63,805 bases of DNA from Fibrobacterota bacterium (lineage in GTDB: Bacteria > Fibrobacterota > Fibrobacteria > UBA11236), in contig JAQBPN010000041.1 of the NCBI GenBank assembly GCA_028287505.1, positions 1-63,805 of the forward strand. The letters run 5' to 3'. Of this stretch, positions 42,912 through 53,600 are shown in pieces (positions within the stretch are counted from its first letter, which is position 1; each line of letters opens with the position of its first letter). The translations under genes were made by a program, and so were the position numbers. The notes beneath the pieces are model-generated. The model searched no databases, was not told where the DNA came from, and saw only the letters and a list, made by a program, of their open reading frames with translations.

Positions 42912-44087
42912 TCAGGAATCCGCCTTCATGAGCTCCAGGTTTTTCCGGACCTGGCGCAGGATTTCCAGGTATAGCCGGTAAACGGATTTTTCTTCCGTCG
43001 GTTTGATCCCGTGGAATGCGTTGCCCAGAATGCGGATGGCCAACTCCGCATTTTCCCTGTTCCCGTAGGAATGCACGAGCGCATCCTCTATCGCGTTGTA
43101 GTTGGCGGTGCCCACGCCATTCCCCGCGAATCCGTAAATCGTGGGGATGCGTTCCCAGGTCACGTGCGGTTTCGCCTTGGCCTCGGCCTCGGAAAACAGG
43201 GCGATGAAGAAATCGGTCTCCGCTTCCACTTTCGCGAGCACGGCTTTCGAGTCGGGGAGCAGGTTGTTCCAGATGGGGATCAAAAGCGTGGCGCCCGCTT
43301 CGCCGAAGCATAGCGTATCCCGCAAGCGGTAGGGGTCGTCGGCGAAACATCCGCGGAATTTCCTGCCTTCCAGAACGTTGAGTTCGCGGATCAGGGCCGA
43401 ATAATAGGCGAGGGTTTCAAGATCGTCGGCGGCCGCCCTTTCCACGGGGAAGAACAATCTGGCCCCGGTCTTCCATTTTTGGAGCTTGAGATGAATGCGG
43501 TCGGGCCCCCGCAGGTAACCCAGCAATTCCAGGCGTTGGGCCAGATGCAGGACTTCAGCCGGGGCGAGATCCTGATAATATACTTCATGATGCAATAGCC
43601 CGATTTTGATTTTGGGCCCCCGCATGGAGGGCAGGGCTGCGCCGGCCAGAAAGACAAGGACGCCTTGCGCCACCAAGCCGAAGAGAACGTATTTCCCGGC
43701 GGCCGAGAAGGGTTTCCGCGCGGCGCCGCCGGCCATGAACCGCCGTATTTTCCCCCGCTGGAACACCAGAAGGATCGATTCCAGGATCAGCGGCGGAATA
43801 AGGATCGTATAGCCGAGAAAGGACAATCCGTAGAACCGGAAGCTCAACAAGGCCAGCGCGGCATAATACGCCAGGATGAGGCCGGATCCGAAAAACAGGG
43901 TGTGTCGCGCCTTCACGAATTCGCGGAGTTCCAGGAAATTTTTCTGGACGAGAATCAGGCCGGTAATGGGTCCGCCCAGGCTTGTCGCCAGGGAAATCTG
44001 CAATCCGGAATACAGCGATGCGATCTCGAACGCGGGATCCAGGGATTCCGGATCGATGGATTTCCGGAGAGGCGGGTTGGAATCCAT
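42912..44087 (-). CDS. Uncharacterised four-helix membrane protein with soluble C-terminal domain
   Basis: A 391-residue protein. Four hydrophobic segments occupy residues about 30-160 (ITGLILVQ, LFFGSGLILAYYAALALLSF, G-Y-T-I-L-I-P-P-L-I-L, KYVLFGLVAQGVLVFLAGAA). The remaining 230 residues are soluble and alpha/beta, with no recognisable active site. It ends 9 bases from the convergent TIGR02147 gene and lies 53 bases downstream of ruvB on the same strand, so it may be expressed from the ruv operon. I cannot name a family. Confidence 0.7.
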   Translation of the reverse strand: MDSNPPLRKSIDPESLDPAFEIASLYSGLQISLATSLGGPITGLILVQKNFLELREFVKARHTLFFGSGLILAYYAALALLSFRFYGLSFLGYTILIPPLILESILLVFQRGKIRRFMAGGAARKPFSAAGKYVLFGLVAQGVLVFLAGAALPSMRGPKIKIGLLHHEVYYQDLAPAEVLHLAQRLELLGYLRGPDRIHLKLQKWKTGARLFFPVERAAADDLETLAYYSALIRELNVLEGRKFRGCFADDPYRLRDTLCFGEAGATLLIPIWNNLLPDSKAVLAKVEAETDFFIALFSEAEAKAKPHVTWERIPTIYGFAGNGVGTANYNAIEDALVHSYGNRENAELAIRILGNAFHGIKPTEEKSVYRLYLEILRQVRKNLELMKADS

Positions 44088-44140
44088 TCGGAGTGTGAAT
44101 CGTCCGGTCGAGCGGGCTCTTCAACGCCGGATCTCCGGGG

Positions 44141-45166
44141 CTAGAGCAGTTCTTCCTGGGAGGGCGAGGGAGCGGGAGGGATGAGGCCAAGGTGGCGATA
44201 GGCGTTGGCCGTGGCCATGCGACCGCGGGGAGTCCGCTTCAGGAACCCCAGTTGGATGAGATAAGGCTCGTACACCTCTTCCAGGGTTTCCGTCTCTTCG
44301 CCCAGGGAGGCGCCCAGGGTGGACAGGCCCACTGGGCCCCCTTCAAACTTGTTGATGATGGTCTTCAGGATGTTCCGATCCATTTCATCCAGGCCGCGCG
44401 GATCGATGCCGAGCATGTCCAGCGTCTTGGAGACGATGGCCTCGCCCACGACGGTGGTGCCCTTGACCTGGGCCACGTCCCGGCACCGGCGCAGCACGCG
44501 ATTGCCCACGCGCGGCGTCCCGCGGCAGCGGGCGGCCAGCAATTCGGTGCCCTCCGGGGTCAGATCCACCTTGAGGATGCGCGCCGAGCGGTTGAGGATT
44601 TTCTTCATCTCCGCGTCGGAATAGGTTTCCAACCGGAAAGTGATTCCGAAGCGATCCCGCAGGGGAGAGGTGAGCATGCCCGTGCGCGTGGTGGCTCCCA
44701 CCAGGGTGAAGCGTTTGAGCGGCAGGTTGATGCACTTGGCGGACGGGCCCGACTCCAGCATGATATCGATCTTGAAATCCTCCATGGCGGGGTAGAGGAA
44801 CTCCTCGATGACCCGGCTGAGGCGGTGGATTTCGTCGATGAACAACACGTCGTTGCTTTCCAGGTTGGTCAGCAAACCGGCCAGTTCCGAAGGCTTGTCC
44901 AAGGCGGGTCCGGAAGTGATCTTGAGATTGGCCCCCATTTCCTTGGCGATGATATGCGCCAGGGTGGTCTTGCCCAATCCCGGCGGTCCCGCGAAGAGGA
45001 TGTGGTCGATGGGTTCCTTGCGATCGCGCGCGGCCTGCAGGAAGACGCTGAGGCTTTCCTTCAGTTTCTCCTGCCCGATGAAATCGGAGAGCGTGGCGGG
45101 CCGCAGGGACAGGTCCTGGTCCTGATCGTCCCCGAACTGCTCGGGCGCTATGATGCGGTCGGCCAT
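44141..45166 (-). CDS. ruvB: Holliday junction branch-migration ATPase RuvB
   Basis: A 341-residue AAA+ motor of normal length. Visible elements are R-P-A-T-L-S-D-F-I-G-Q, Walker A in FAGPPGLGKTTLAHIIA, Walker B in V-L-F-I-D-E-I-H-R-L, sensor 1 in L-V-G-A-T-T-R, and the C-terminal winged helix with L-G-F-L-K-R-T-P-R-G-R. With RuvA it drives branch migration of Holliday junctions, and RuvC resolves them. It follows ruvA by 9 bases. Confidence 0.98.
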   Translation of the reverse strand: MADRIIAPEQFGDDQDQDLSLRPATLSDFIGQEKLKESLSVFLQAARDRKEPIDHILFAGPPGLGKTTLAHIIAKEMGANLKITSGPALDKPSELAGLLTNLESNDVLFIDEIHRLSRVIEEFLYPAMEDFKIDIMLESGPSAKCINLPLKRFTLVGATTRTGMLTSPLRDRFGITFRLETYSDAEMKKILNRSARILKVDLTPEGTELLAARCRGTPRVGNRVLRRCRDVAQVKGTTVVGEAIVSKTLDMLGIDPRGLDEMDRNILKTIINKFEGGPVGLSTLGASLGEETETLEEVYEPYLIQLGFLKRTPRGRMATANAYRHLGLIPPAPSPSQEELL

Positions 45167-45175
45167 TAGGGTAAA

Positions 45176-45778
45176 CTACACTTCCTGCAAGGCTTGGGTT
45201 ATCAGCTGGCCCGTATTCGCCTTGTCTCCCAGGCGATCCAGGGCCTTCTGTACGGCCGTCTGGGCCGCCGCGTCCTTGACTCCCAAAGTGATCAGGGCCA
45301 TGACCGCGTCGCGGGCCGATTCGCCTCCCGCGTCCAGCACGGCGGGCCTGCCGTCCATGGGGGTCTGCAAATCCATTTTGGAAAGGGAGGTGCGCAGGGA
45401 GGCCACCATCACCTCCGCGGTCTTCTTGCCGATGCCCTTGAGCGCGGTCAGGCCGCGGATATCGCCCCCGATGATCATCTGGGCCAATTGGTGCGGCGGC
45501 ACCGCGGAAAGGATGCGCAAGGCCAGGCGGGGGCCGATGCCGGAGACGCCCAAGAGCTTCAGGAAGATGGTCTTCTCAACGATGTTCTGGAAGCCGTACA
45601 GTTCCAGGCTCTCTTCCCGCACGTGGAGATAGGTGATGAGTTCCACCGTCTCGCCTTCGCGCGGATACAGTTCGGCGGTGCGCAGGGAAACGTCCACGCC
45701 CATGCCTACGCCGCCCACGTCGATGACCAGGCGGGCGGGTTGGCGGTGGGCCAGGCGGCCGCGAAGGAATTCGATCAT
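45176..45778 (-). CDS. ruvA: Holliday junction DNA-binding protein RuvA
   Basis: A 200-residue protein from ATG 45778 (MIEFLRGRLA). The longer upstream frame is not conserved in style. The N-terminal OB fold, the two helix-hairpin-helix motifs (L-L-G-V-S-G-I-G-P-R and L-T-A-L-K-G-I-G-K-K-T-A) and the mobile C-terminal domain that contacts RuvB are all present. It is the first gene of the ruvAB pair. The region directly upstream is a 736-base gap followed by the plus-strand Rhs insert, so its promoter must lie in 45779-46514. Confidence 0.97.
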   Translation of the reverse strand: MIEFLRGRLAHRQPARLVIDVGGVGMGVDVSLRTAELYPREGETVELITYLHVREESLELYGFQNIVEKTIFLKLLGVSGIGPRLALRILSAVPPHQLAQMIIGGDIRGLTALKGIGKKTAEVMVASLRTSLSKMDLQTPMDGRPAVLDAGGESARDAVMALITLGVKDAAAQTAVQKALDRLGDKANTGQLITQALQEV

Positions 45779-46514
45779 ATTCGAAGGTACCCGATTTAGC
45801 GCCCTTGAATGTAGGCGAACCATCCCATAATCTAGAAAAATCGCCGGAAACGGAGGAAAATGGCAGATTCGATGGAGGTGCGAAAGGGAATAACGCATTG
45901 ATTTAGTTAAAGATCGCCAAGTTACTTCCCTTGCCTGAGCTCCCACGTCCGAGTTGAAGAGCTTAACTCAGGAATCCCCATGGCCATCGCTTGCAAATGA
46001 AAGCGACTTCAGGTCGGCGGCCGAATCGGAGATGCTCACCGATCATATCTCAGAAAATTACGTACAAAGTGTACGAAAAAATCCTCACTCGTATTTCAAC
46101 CACCTTGTTGCCTTCCGGGGAGTGAATCGGCGATTCGGATGGCACAATTCGCTAGCCATCAAAATAATGCTTTGTCCGGTCCGGATATTTTCGGAAGTCC
46201 ACGAAATAAAACGCGATGGGGGGATAAGGCCACGCATATCAAGTTCTCCCATGTCCGCTGATGGCATCAATTGAATCAATGATCAAAAAGGGAAGCCTGT
46301 TTTCAACTTCTAACCACCATAAAAATTGGTATGAAACAGGTTTGGAATCCGTGAAGACCGATTCTCTCAATTGAGAAACATTAAATCGGTTTACCTTGAA
46401 AAATGTTTAGCTAGGATTTTGCCAAGTCGCTATTACCGGTTTCAGGCTTCTCCTTTTAATGCCAGGGCGGGTATAAGGAGCCTTTGACAACCATTCGAGA
46501 GAGAAAGGCACGCA
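45779..46514. other. AT-rich intergenic region left of the Rhs unit
   Basis: A 736-base gap of clearly lower GC than the flanks. It must contain the ruvAB promoter (near 45779-45900) and the promoter of the plus-strand 46515 gene. A palindrome CGTACA-AAG-TGTACG lies at 46061-46075. A minus-strand frame of 64 codons (46085-46279), reading NRRFTPRKATRWLKYE at its end, looks like a fragment of a dispersed element rather than a complete gene. No transposase is present. Confidence 0.5.
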
Positions 46515-47606
46515 ATGAGTAAGATGCTGATGCTGGCGGGTTTTATGACCGCCTCCTCCTATGCAGGGCCATGGTCGGACTCTTTGGCCAATGCCATATT
46601 GAGCAAAAATCATCCCCTGCAGCGCCGGCTCGTGGAGTCCCGGCCGGGTCAATGCACAGCCGTCACTGGATTGCAAAGCGTGGCGATGGTCCTGCAATCG
46701 AGGCAGGCGGATACCATGACCCTGCAACTGAGACCGAAGGCCAAAGTGACGGGCCCGTGGTCGGTTCCCGCATTTGAATGGGCCTTGAAACCGGATTTCG
46801 GAGATGCCTGTTATCCGGAATTCGAACATGCCGCTCTCGATTCCACCGCGCCAGAAACTTTCCGGATGGCCGTCCTGAACGTCATGTTGGAGGGCGCAAA
46901 GAAGCTTGGAGCCGTGCCGCCCTCGGCGACCCATTCCGCGATGATGTCGATCCTTTTCTCAAGCGGGACCTCGATGGCACTCAAGGCCTTCGTCTTGCAA
47001 AAATCCGGGAAGATGGCCGAGTCCTCGTACGAACAAGATTTTTCCCCTTTCCTAAGGTCGAATGATTCGACACTCAGGGAGGCGGCCTTCCAGGGTTTGA
47101 TCCGGAAAATCAACGACAACGGGTTTGCGGGCAAGAAGACGGAAAATAAAGCGATATTCACGGCCTTCAAAAAACTCGTTTTGCAACCGATTTCCTTGGG
47201 CCAGGTTGGCGTCCTCGCGACTCTACGCGAGGACTATTCCCGTGATTTCCTGCTGGCGAAATGCGCTGGCGATCGGCAAAAACTGGCGGTGATTTTCATC
47301 CGGGACGGCAATGTCCGGCATGCCGGACTGATCGCTGAAGCTGCGAAACAGCTCCGAGCCGTCGCAAATCCCGCAGCCCTGGAAAAGGCCGTATCCCAAG
47401 GGATCAAGGATCCGGAGGGAACCATTGGCCGATTGCTGGAGGGAAGCCCCGGTGAATTACTGGACGGTCTGACCTTGTTAAGGGTCTTTCCGAAAAATGC
47501 CGCGAGCCATGCCTCGCTCATCATCGAGATGTCCAAGAGTTTCAATCCGGAATTGAATGCGGCGGCGCAAGACCTTCTTCCGTACCTTCCGACGGCTTCC
47601 AAGTAG
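46515..47606 (+). CDS. Exported alpha-helical (HEAT-like) protein upstream of the Rhs gene
   Basis: A 363-residue protein with a short signal peptide (MLMLAGFMTASSYA). The mature protein is mostly helical, with repeats such as DSTLREAAFQGLIRKIND and NPELNAAAQDLLPYLP that resemble HEAT/ARM repeats. It starts at ATG 46515, about 10 bases after an AAAGG, and ends 3 bases before the first ATG of the Rhs gene, so the two are certainly co-transcribed. It may help export, fold or anchor the Rhs protein, as accessory proteins do in other Rhs systems. That role is inference, and no family is recognised. Confidence 0.65.
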   Translation: MSKMLMLAGFMTASSYAGPWSDSLANAILSKNHPLQRRLVESRPGQCTAVTGLQSVAMVLQSRQADTMTLQLRPKAKVTGPWSVPAFEWALKPDFGDACYPEFEHAALDSTAPETFRMAVLNVMLEGAKKLGAVPPSATHSAMMSILFSSGTSMALKAFVLQKSGKMAESSYEQDFSPFLRSNDSTLREAAFQGLIRKINDNGFAGKKTENKAIFTAFKKLVLQPISLGQVGVLATLREDYSRDFLLAKCAGDRQKLAVIFIRDGNVRHAGLIAEAAKQLRAVANPAALEKAVSQGIKDPEGTIGRLLEGSPGELLDGLTLLRVFPKNAASHASLIIEMSKSFNPELNAAAQDLLPYLPTASK

Positions 47607-47615
47607 GAGATGACG

Positions 47616-50600
47616 ATGACAAAGTCGAAAACAATCCTTTCCGTCGTTTTTTGCCTCTGGGTCGTTTTCCTGGCAACCGCCGCAAACGCGGGCAACATTC
47701 TTCTCGTAGTGGATGATGCGGGAATGTGGGCGGGTGATTCGGTGGTCAAAGTATTGGCGGAGGAGCTTGGGCACACGGTCACCGTAGCGACTCCTCCCGT
47801 CACGATTTCCCAAGCCGCCGGAATGGATTTGATTCTTATCTCTTCGACCAACAGTTCCACCCTCGATGATGATTTCAGAACGACTTCCATTCCGGTTCTT
47901 AACTGGAGCCCTTACGACTGGGAAGACATGGCCTTGCTTGAATCGGGCGGTATGTCAAGCGCACCAAGCGAATCTTCGTTAACGATCACTACCCCGACGC
48001 ATGACATGGCTGCGGGGCTGTCCGGTACGGTGCTCGTCCAATCCTGCTGTTCCGACATCGATTTTGCGGAGCCCACGTCATCCGCTCAAATCGCGGCGGT
48101 CCGGCTCGGAGAAGACTCCTCTTATTCGGCCATCTGGGGATACGAGGCTGGCGCGGAGATGGCGTATGGATACCCCGCTCCCGCTCGCCGCGCGGGCACG
48201 TTCATTTATAATGACGGGCCGCTCCTGCTCACTACCGCCGGCCGAAACCTGGTGAAGGCCGCGATAACCTGGACTATGGCGCCCCCGGACACAGGGAGCC
48301 CCACTCCACCGGTGGTGATCATCACCAATCCTTCCCAGGACACCACGGTCAACGCTTCTTCCATCATGATCAGTTTCACCGTGGACGGTTCTCCCGACAG
48401 TCTTTCCTTCGACCTGGTTCCGGGCAACAATGAGCTGATCGTCACCTCCACCAATGGTGCCGGGACGGGCAAGGACACGGTCTACGTGGCGCGCGGCACC
48501 CCGGGTGTGAGCGATCCGACCTGGCCTTCGGGCGCCACCTTGACGGCATCGGATATCAAGCCCTCCAGCCTGAAGCTTGCCTGGAGCGCGGCCAGCGATG
48601 ATTCCGCGGTGGCCTATTATCAAGTGTACGTGAACGGAGCCAAGGTGCTTCGTCTTCCCCCCTCGCCGAGGACCTGCACCATCAGCGGATTGCTGATGAA
48701 TACGACCTATGCCTTCAGCGTGGAGGCCCTGGATCTGCGCGAGAATGTCAGTATCGACGGGCCGATCCGTCACTTTACGACATCGAACGAGTTGCCCGCG
48801 GATCCGGCCACGACCGCCCCCGCTCTCCCGAAAGGAGAGGCTAACGTGGTGGCATATGCATCAGCTTTTCTTTACCACGGGGACGATGCCGTCCAGACCG
48901 GCGTCATTGAAAGCATGATGGATTCGGTTCGTGCCGTCGTCATCCGGGGGGCCGTGGTGAAGGTGAACGGCGATTCGCTGGCTGGAGTAACGGTGGGGGT
49001 GCTGAACCACCCCGAGTTGGGAAGCACGGTGACGCGCGCTGACGGCAAATTCGATCTCGTGGTGAATGGAGGAGGCCAATTGACGCTCCAATATTCAGCT
49101 AAAGAGTATTTGCCGGCACAGAGGGACGTGTTCACGCGATGGCAGGAATACAGTATCATGCCGACTGTGACCTTGATCAAGCTGGACACTACTGTCTCCA
49201 CCATCGCCCTTGCCGATACGGGCGTGATGGCTGCGCGCGCAAGTATAGTGAGCGACGGTGACGGCTCTCGGCAGGCCACTTTGCTGGTTCCGGCCGGCAC
49301 AGGGGTGACTTTCACCCTTCCGAACGGGTCGACGATCAATCCGGATTCCCTCCACATACGCGCCACCGAATACACCGTCGGGGATCATGGGCCCGCCGCT
49401 ATGCCCGGCAGCCTTCCCGGTTCCAGCGCCTATACCTATGCCGTTGAGTTCAATGTGGATGAGGCTGCGGCCCTCGGCGTATCGGACGTCCAGTTCGATC
49501 AGCCCATTTACAGTTATGTGGAAAATTTCATAGGGATGCCTACGGGTTACCCTGTGCCAGTCGGGTACTATGATAAAGCGGCCGGCCATTGGGTGCCCAG
49601 CACCGACGGACGCGTCATCGAGATATCCAGCATCACTTCGGGCAAGGCCAACCTCATCGTGGACACCACAGGCACCCCGGCCACAGATGGGCATTTGGAC
49701 AGCTTGGGCATCACGAATTCCGAACGGGTGCGACTCGCGAATCTGTATTCGGCAAGCCAGACGCTGTGGCGCGTTCCCATCCGGCACTTTTCCTCTTACG
49801 ACTACAATTACCCGTACAGATTGCCGGACGACGCGGCGCCTCCCAAAGCCGAGCCTCCGGAAAAAGACGAAGCCACCGGCAAATGCAACACTGAAACGGG
49901 GTCGATCATCAATTGCCAGAACCAGGCACTGGGCGAGACAGTCCAGTTTCCGGGTTTGCCGACGATGAATTACCGAAGCGATCGAGTCCCGGCTAGGCGC
50001 TGGGGCCGGCTTGAAATCCAAGTCACGGACGCCGCTCTTCCCGCCAGCGTCGACTCCGTCAGGCTTGAAGTCAAAATCGCAGGCCGCAAATTCCAGTTCA
50101 GCTATTCCCCCGCAGACAACATCACCCAGGTTTTCGAATGGGATGGCAAAGATGCGTACGGAAGGACATTGAACGGCAAGCAACCGTATTCCTACAGCAT
50201 CTTCTATGGGTATTCTACGGGAGGGTACTCTCTGCCTCCGGCGCTTTCTTGGCCGGCCGGGGTGGTTTCCCTCAATGGTGCTCCGGCCTCTTTCGCGATG
50301 GCCGGAGCCGGCGCCATCGTGGTTCCGTTAAGAACGACGTATGATTTGAGCGACACCTACACGGGTTATCTGGGTGTCGAGGAAATCAATGATCTGGGGC
50401 CCGGCTGGTCGCTGGCCAACCACCATACCTACGACCCCACTTCGGGCATTTTGCACTTGGGGAACGGGGAAGACAGGGGAGTGGAAAGCGGGCTAGGTGC
50501 AGTCTACACGGTCGCCGGAGGCGGTTCGGATGACGATCCCGACGGCAAGCCCGCAACAAGCGCCTTATTGGGTCAAATCAGTGAAATGGACGTGGGTCCT

Positions 50601-53600
50601 GACGGGACAGTGTACCTTGCGGACAGAGGTGAAGGCTTGGTTTGGAAAATCGGGAGAGATGGGATTATCCATGCCATTGCCTCGGGACAAAATTGGCATG
50701 ACGTCAAAGTGGCTCCGGACGGCTCGCTCTACCTGGCGGATGCGGACCACAGCAGAATCTGGAAATATTCCACTTCCGGCGCGTTGACCGTATTCGCGGG
50801 CAATGGATTCGCCGGATTTTCCGGAGATGGCGGACCGGCAACTTCGGCATCCTTGAATCACGCCACGAACATTGATCTGGGAGCCGATGGCAGCGTTTAT
50901 ATTGTCGATCGAAGCAATTTCAGGATCCGGAAGGTCGCGACCACGGGAATCATCCAGACCATCGCGGGCACAGGCTCTACGAGCTTTAACGGCGACAGCC
51001 TGCCTGCCACCCAAACAAACATGGGCCCGGGATCACTGGCGGTGATGGATGATGGAACGATTTATTTCAGCGACCCGTTTACCGCTCGAATCCGAAAGAT
51101 GGATCCTTCCGGACTGGTTACCACCGTCGCCGGCAATGGGACTTCCGGAACCGCTGGGGATGGAGGACCGGCTTTGGGCGCTCAGACCATCGCCGACCGC
51201 ATCGAGGCGGTCAACAGCAAGGCAGGGGGCACCCTCATATACCTTTCGGACGAAATCAACAACACCATCCGCGTGGTGGATGAAAAAGGAAACCTTTACC
51301 GGTTCGCGGGAGGTGGATTCAATACTGAAACCAACGGCATCCCAGGTACGGAGGCCAATTTCGAAGAAGCCCGGGGCACGGCGGTGGATCCGGCCGGGAA
51401 CTTCTATGTGGGTCGATACGCCGGCGAGGCCGTTACCGCGAGGAAAATCATCGGGAGACTTCCGGACTTTTCCAACCGGGATATTTTCATACCGGACATG
51501 TCAGCGGGAGAAATCTACCAGTTCAGCCCGGCGGGCCGACACTTGAAGACATTCAACGCATTCACGGGCAAAAAATTGCTGGAATTCGGATACGGCGCAA
51601 GCGGACGCTTGACCACGGTTACGGATGCGTACGGCAATGTCACTGAAATTGGGCGCAATCCCGGTGGAGACGCGACTTCCTTAGTCAATCCTTATGGACG
51701 GACGCTGGCCTTGGATCAGGACATTGACGGGAACTTGGCTTCCATCACCTTACCTTCCGGTGAAACCCATGCATTCGCGTACAACGCGGCCGGACTGATG
51801 GATACCTACACGACCCCGAGAGGATTCGACCATGAGTTCACCTACGATACCTTGGGCCGGTTGACGCGCGACGATGACCCATCCGGTGGGTACAAAACTT
51901 TGGCCAAGACCGATACCGCAGGGGGTTGGAAAACGACCTTGGCCACGGCCATGGGCAGGTCGAATGTTTATGAGTTGCTGCCGCAAATCGATCGGTCGAC
52001 TTTGCAACTGAACTTCGATTACGCGGGCCTGGCCACGGTCACCAACTGGGTCGGGAACGGCAGTGTTGTCACTACGAGTCCGGATGGAACCCAATCCACT
52101 GTCTTAAAAGGCCCCGATCCCATTCTCGGATTACAGGCCATGCGACGATCCGGGGGCGAATCCCTGACTCCCTATGGTATTTTTTCGGAGTTCGCAAGTT
52201 CTCAAAAAGCCATCTTGGCCGATTCCACAAACCCGCTGTCCCTGTTTTCCTTTGTGGATAGCACCACGGTCAACGGCAATCTGGCCACTACGCAATACAT
52301 CGATTCGCTCAAACTGTGGATCAGCACATCCGCGGAAGGCCGAAGGGACACCACCTTGGTGGATACGCTGGGAAAAATCATCGAGCGATTCGTTCCAGGC
52401 GCGGCGACGCTGTTTTATGAATACGATGGCCACGGTCGATTGTCCATCCTGACGCAAGGAGAAGGTCCAGATGCCCGGGAGACCCATTTCTTTTACAATG
52501 ATTCCGGATATCTTTCAAAAATGAAGGATCCCTTGAACGATTCCGTGCGATTCGAGTATGATTTGGCGGGGCGGGTCGTCAGGCAAATCCTGGCAGGGGG
52601 ACAGGAGGTCAATTACGCTTATGATGCCGACGGTAATATTGATACCCTTTCGCCGCCTGGGAAGCCCGATCATGTATTCGGCTATACTGAAATCGGATTG
52701 GAAAACCATTATGATCCACCGACGCTGGGCGCTGGCACTTTCGATACGCATACCAGCTACAACCTGGACAAGCAATTGCTCGAAGTAAACCGGCCCGATA
52801 GCAGGGATATCCAATACGCGTATGATAGCGCGGGACGGGTCGACTCTCTTTACACTCCCTTGGGAGCCTATCGCTTTCACTATACTATTGAATCGGGTCT
52901 GCTGGACTTCATGTCGTCTCCCTTTGGCGTCGAAAACGGTTTTGCGTACGATGGGACCATGCCCATTTCCGTTTCCTGGTCAGGACCCGTCACAGGTGCC
53001 ATTGCGTTTGGATATGACGAAAATCATCGACTTAGTGGATTGACGGTCGATGGAACAAGCACATTGGAATTCGGCTATGATGGGGATGGTCTCTTGCTTT
53101 CGGCAGGAACCATGGGATACACTCGGGATACCCATGGACGTCTATCCAAAACCACCCTGGGTGTGGTGGTCGATTCCTTGAGTTACAATGCCTTTGGTGA
53201 ACTTGAAAAAAGTGCATCCATTTCCGATGGAGACACGGTATATCAATGCCGCTATGACCGCGACAAGCTGGGTCGGATCAAGCAGAAAATAGAGACAATC
53301 GCGGGTACTACGCATAGTTATCAATACACCTATGACAGGACCGGACGCTTGATCGAATCTTACCTGGACAGTGTGATTGCTTCGACCTATGCCTACGACA
53401 GCAATGGCAATCGGAGAATAAGAACCCATGCCTCCACCATCGATTCAGGTACGTACGATGATCAGGACCGCATGACCCGGTATGGAAGCAGCACATTCAC
53501 TTATAACCATAATGGCGATTTGCTGAAAAAGATATCCGGGAGCGATACCACCCGTTATAACTATGATGTTTTCGGGAACCTGTTGAGCGTCGTGCTCCCA

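Noticed and set aside
45954-46274. 106-codon plus-strand open frame in the gap before the Rhs unit
   Set aside because: There is no ribosome-binding site and no recognisable domain, and the frame crosses a likely repeat remnant in the opposite orientation.
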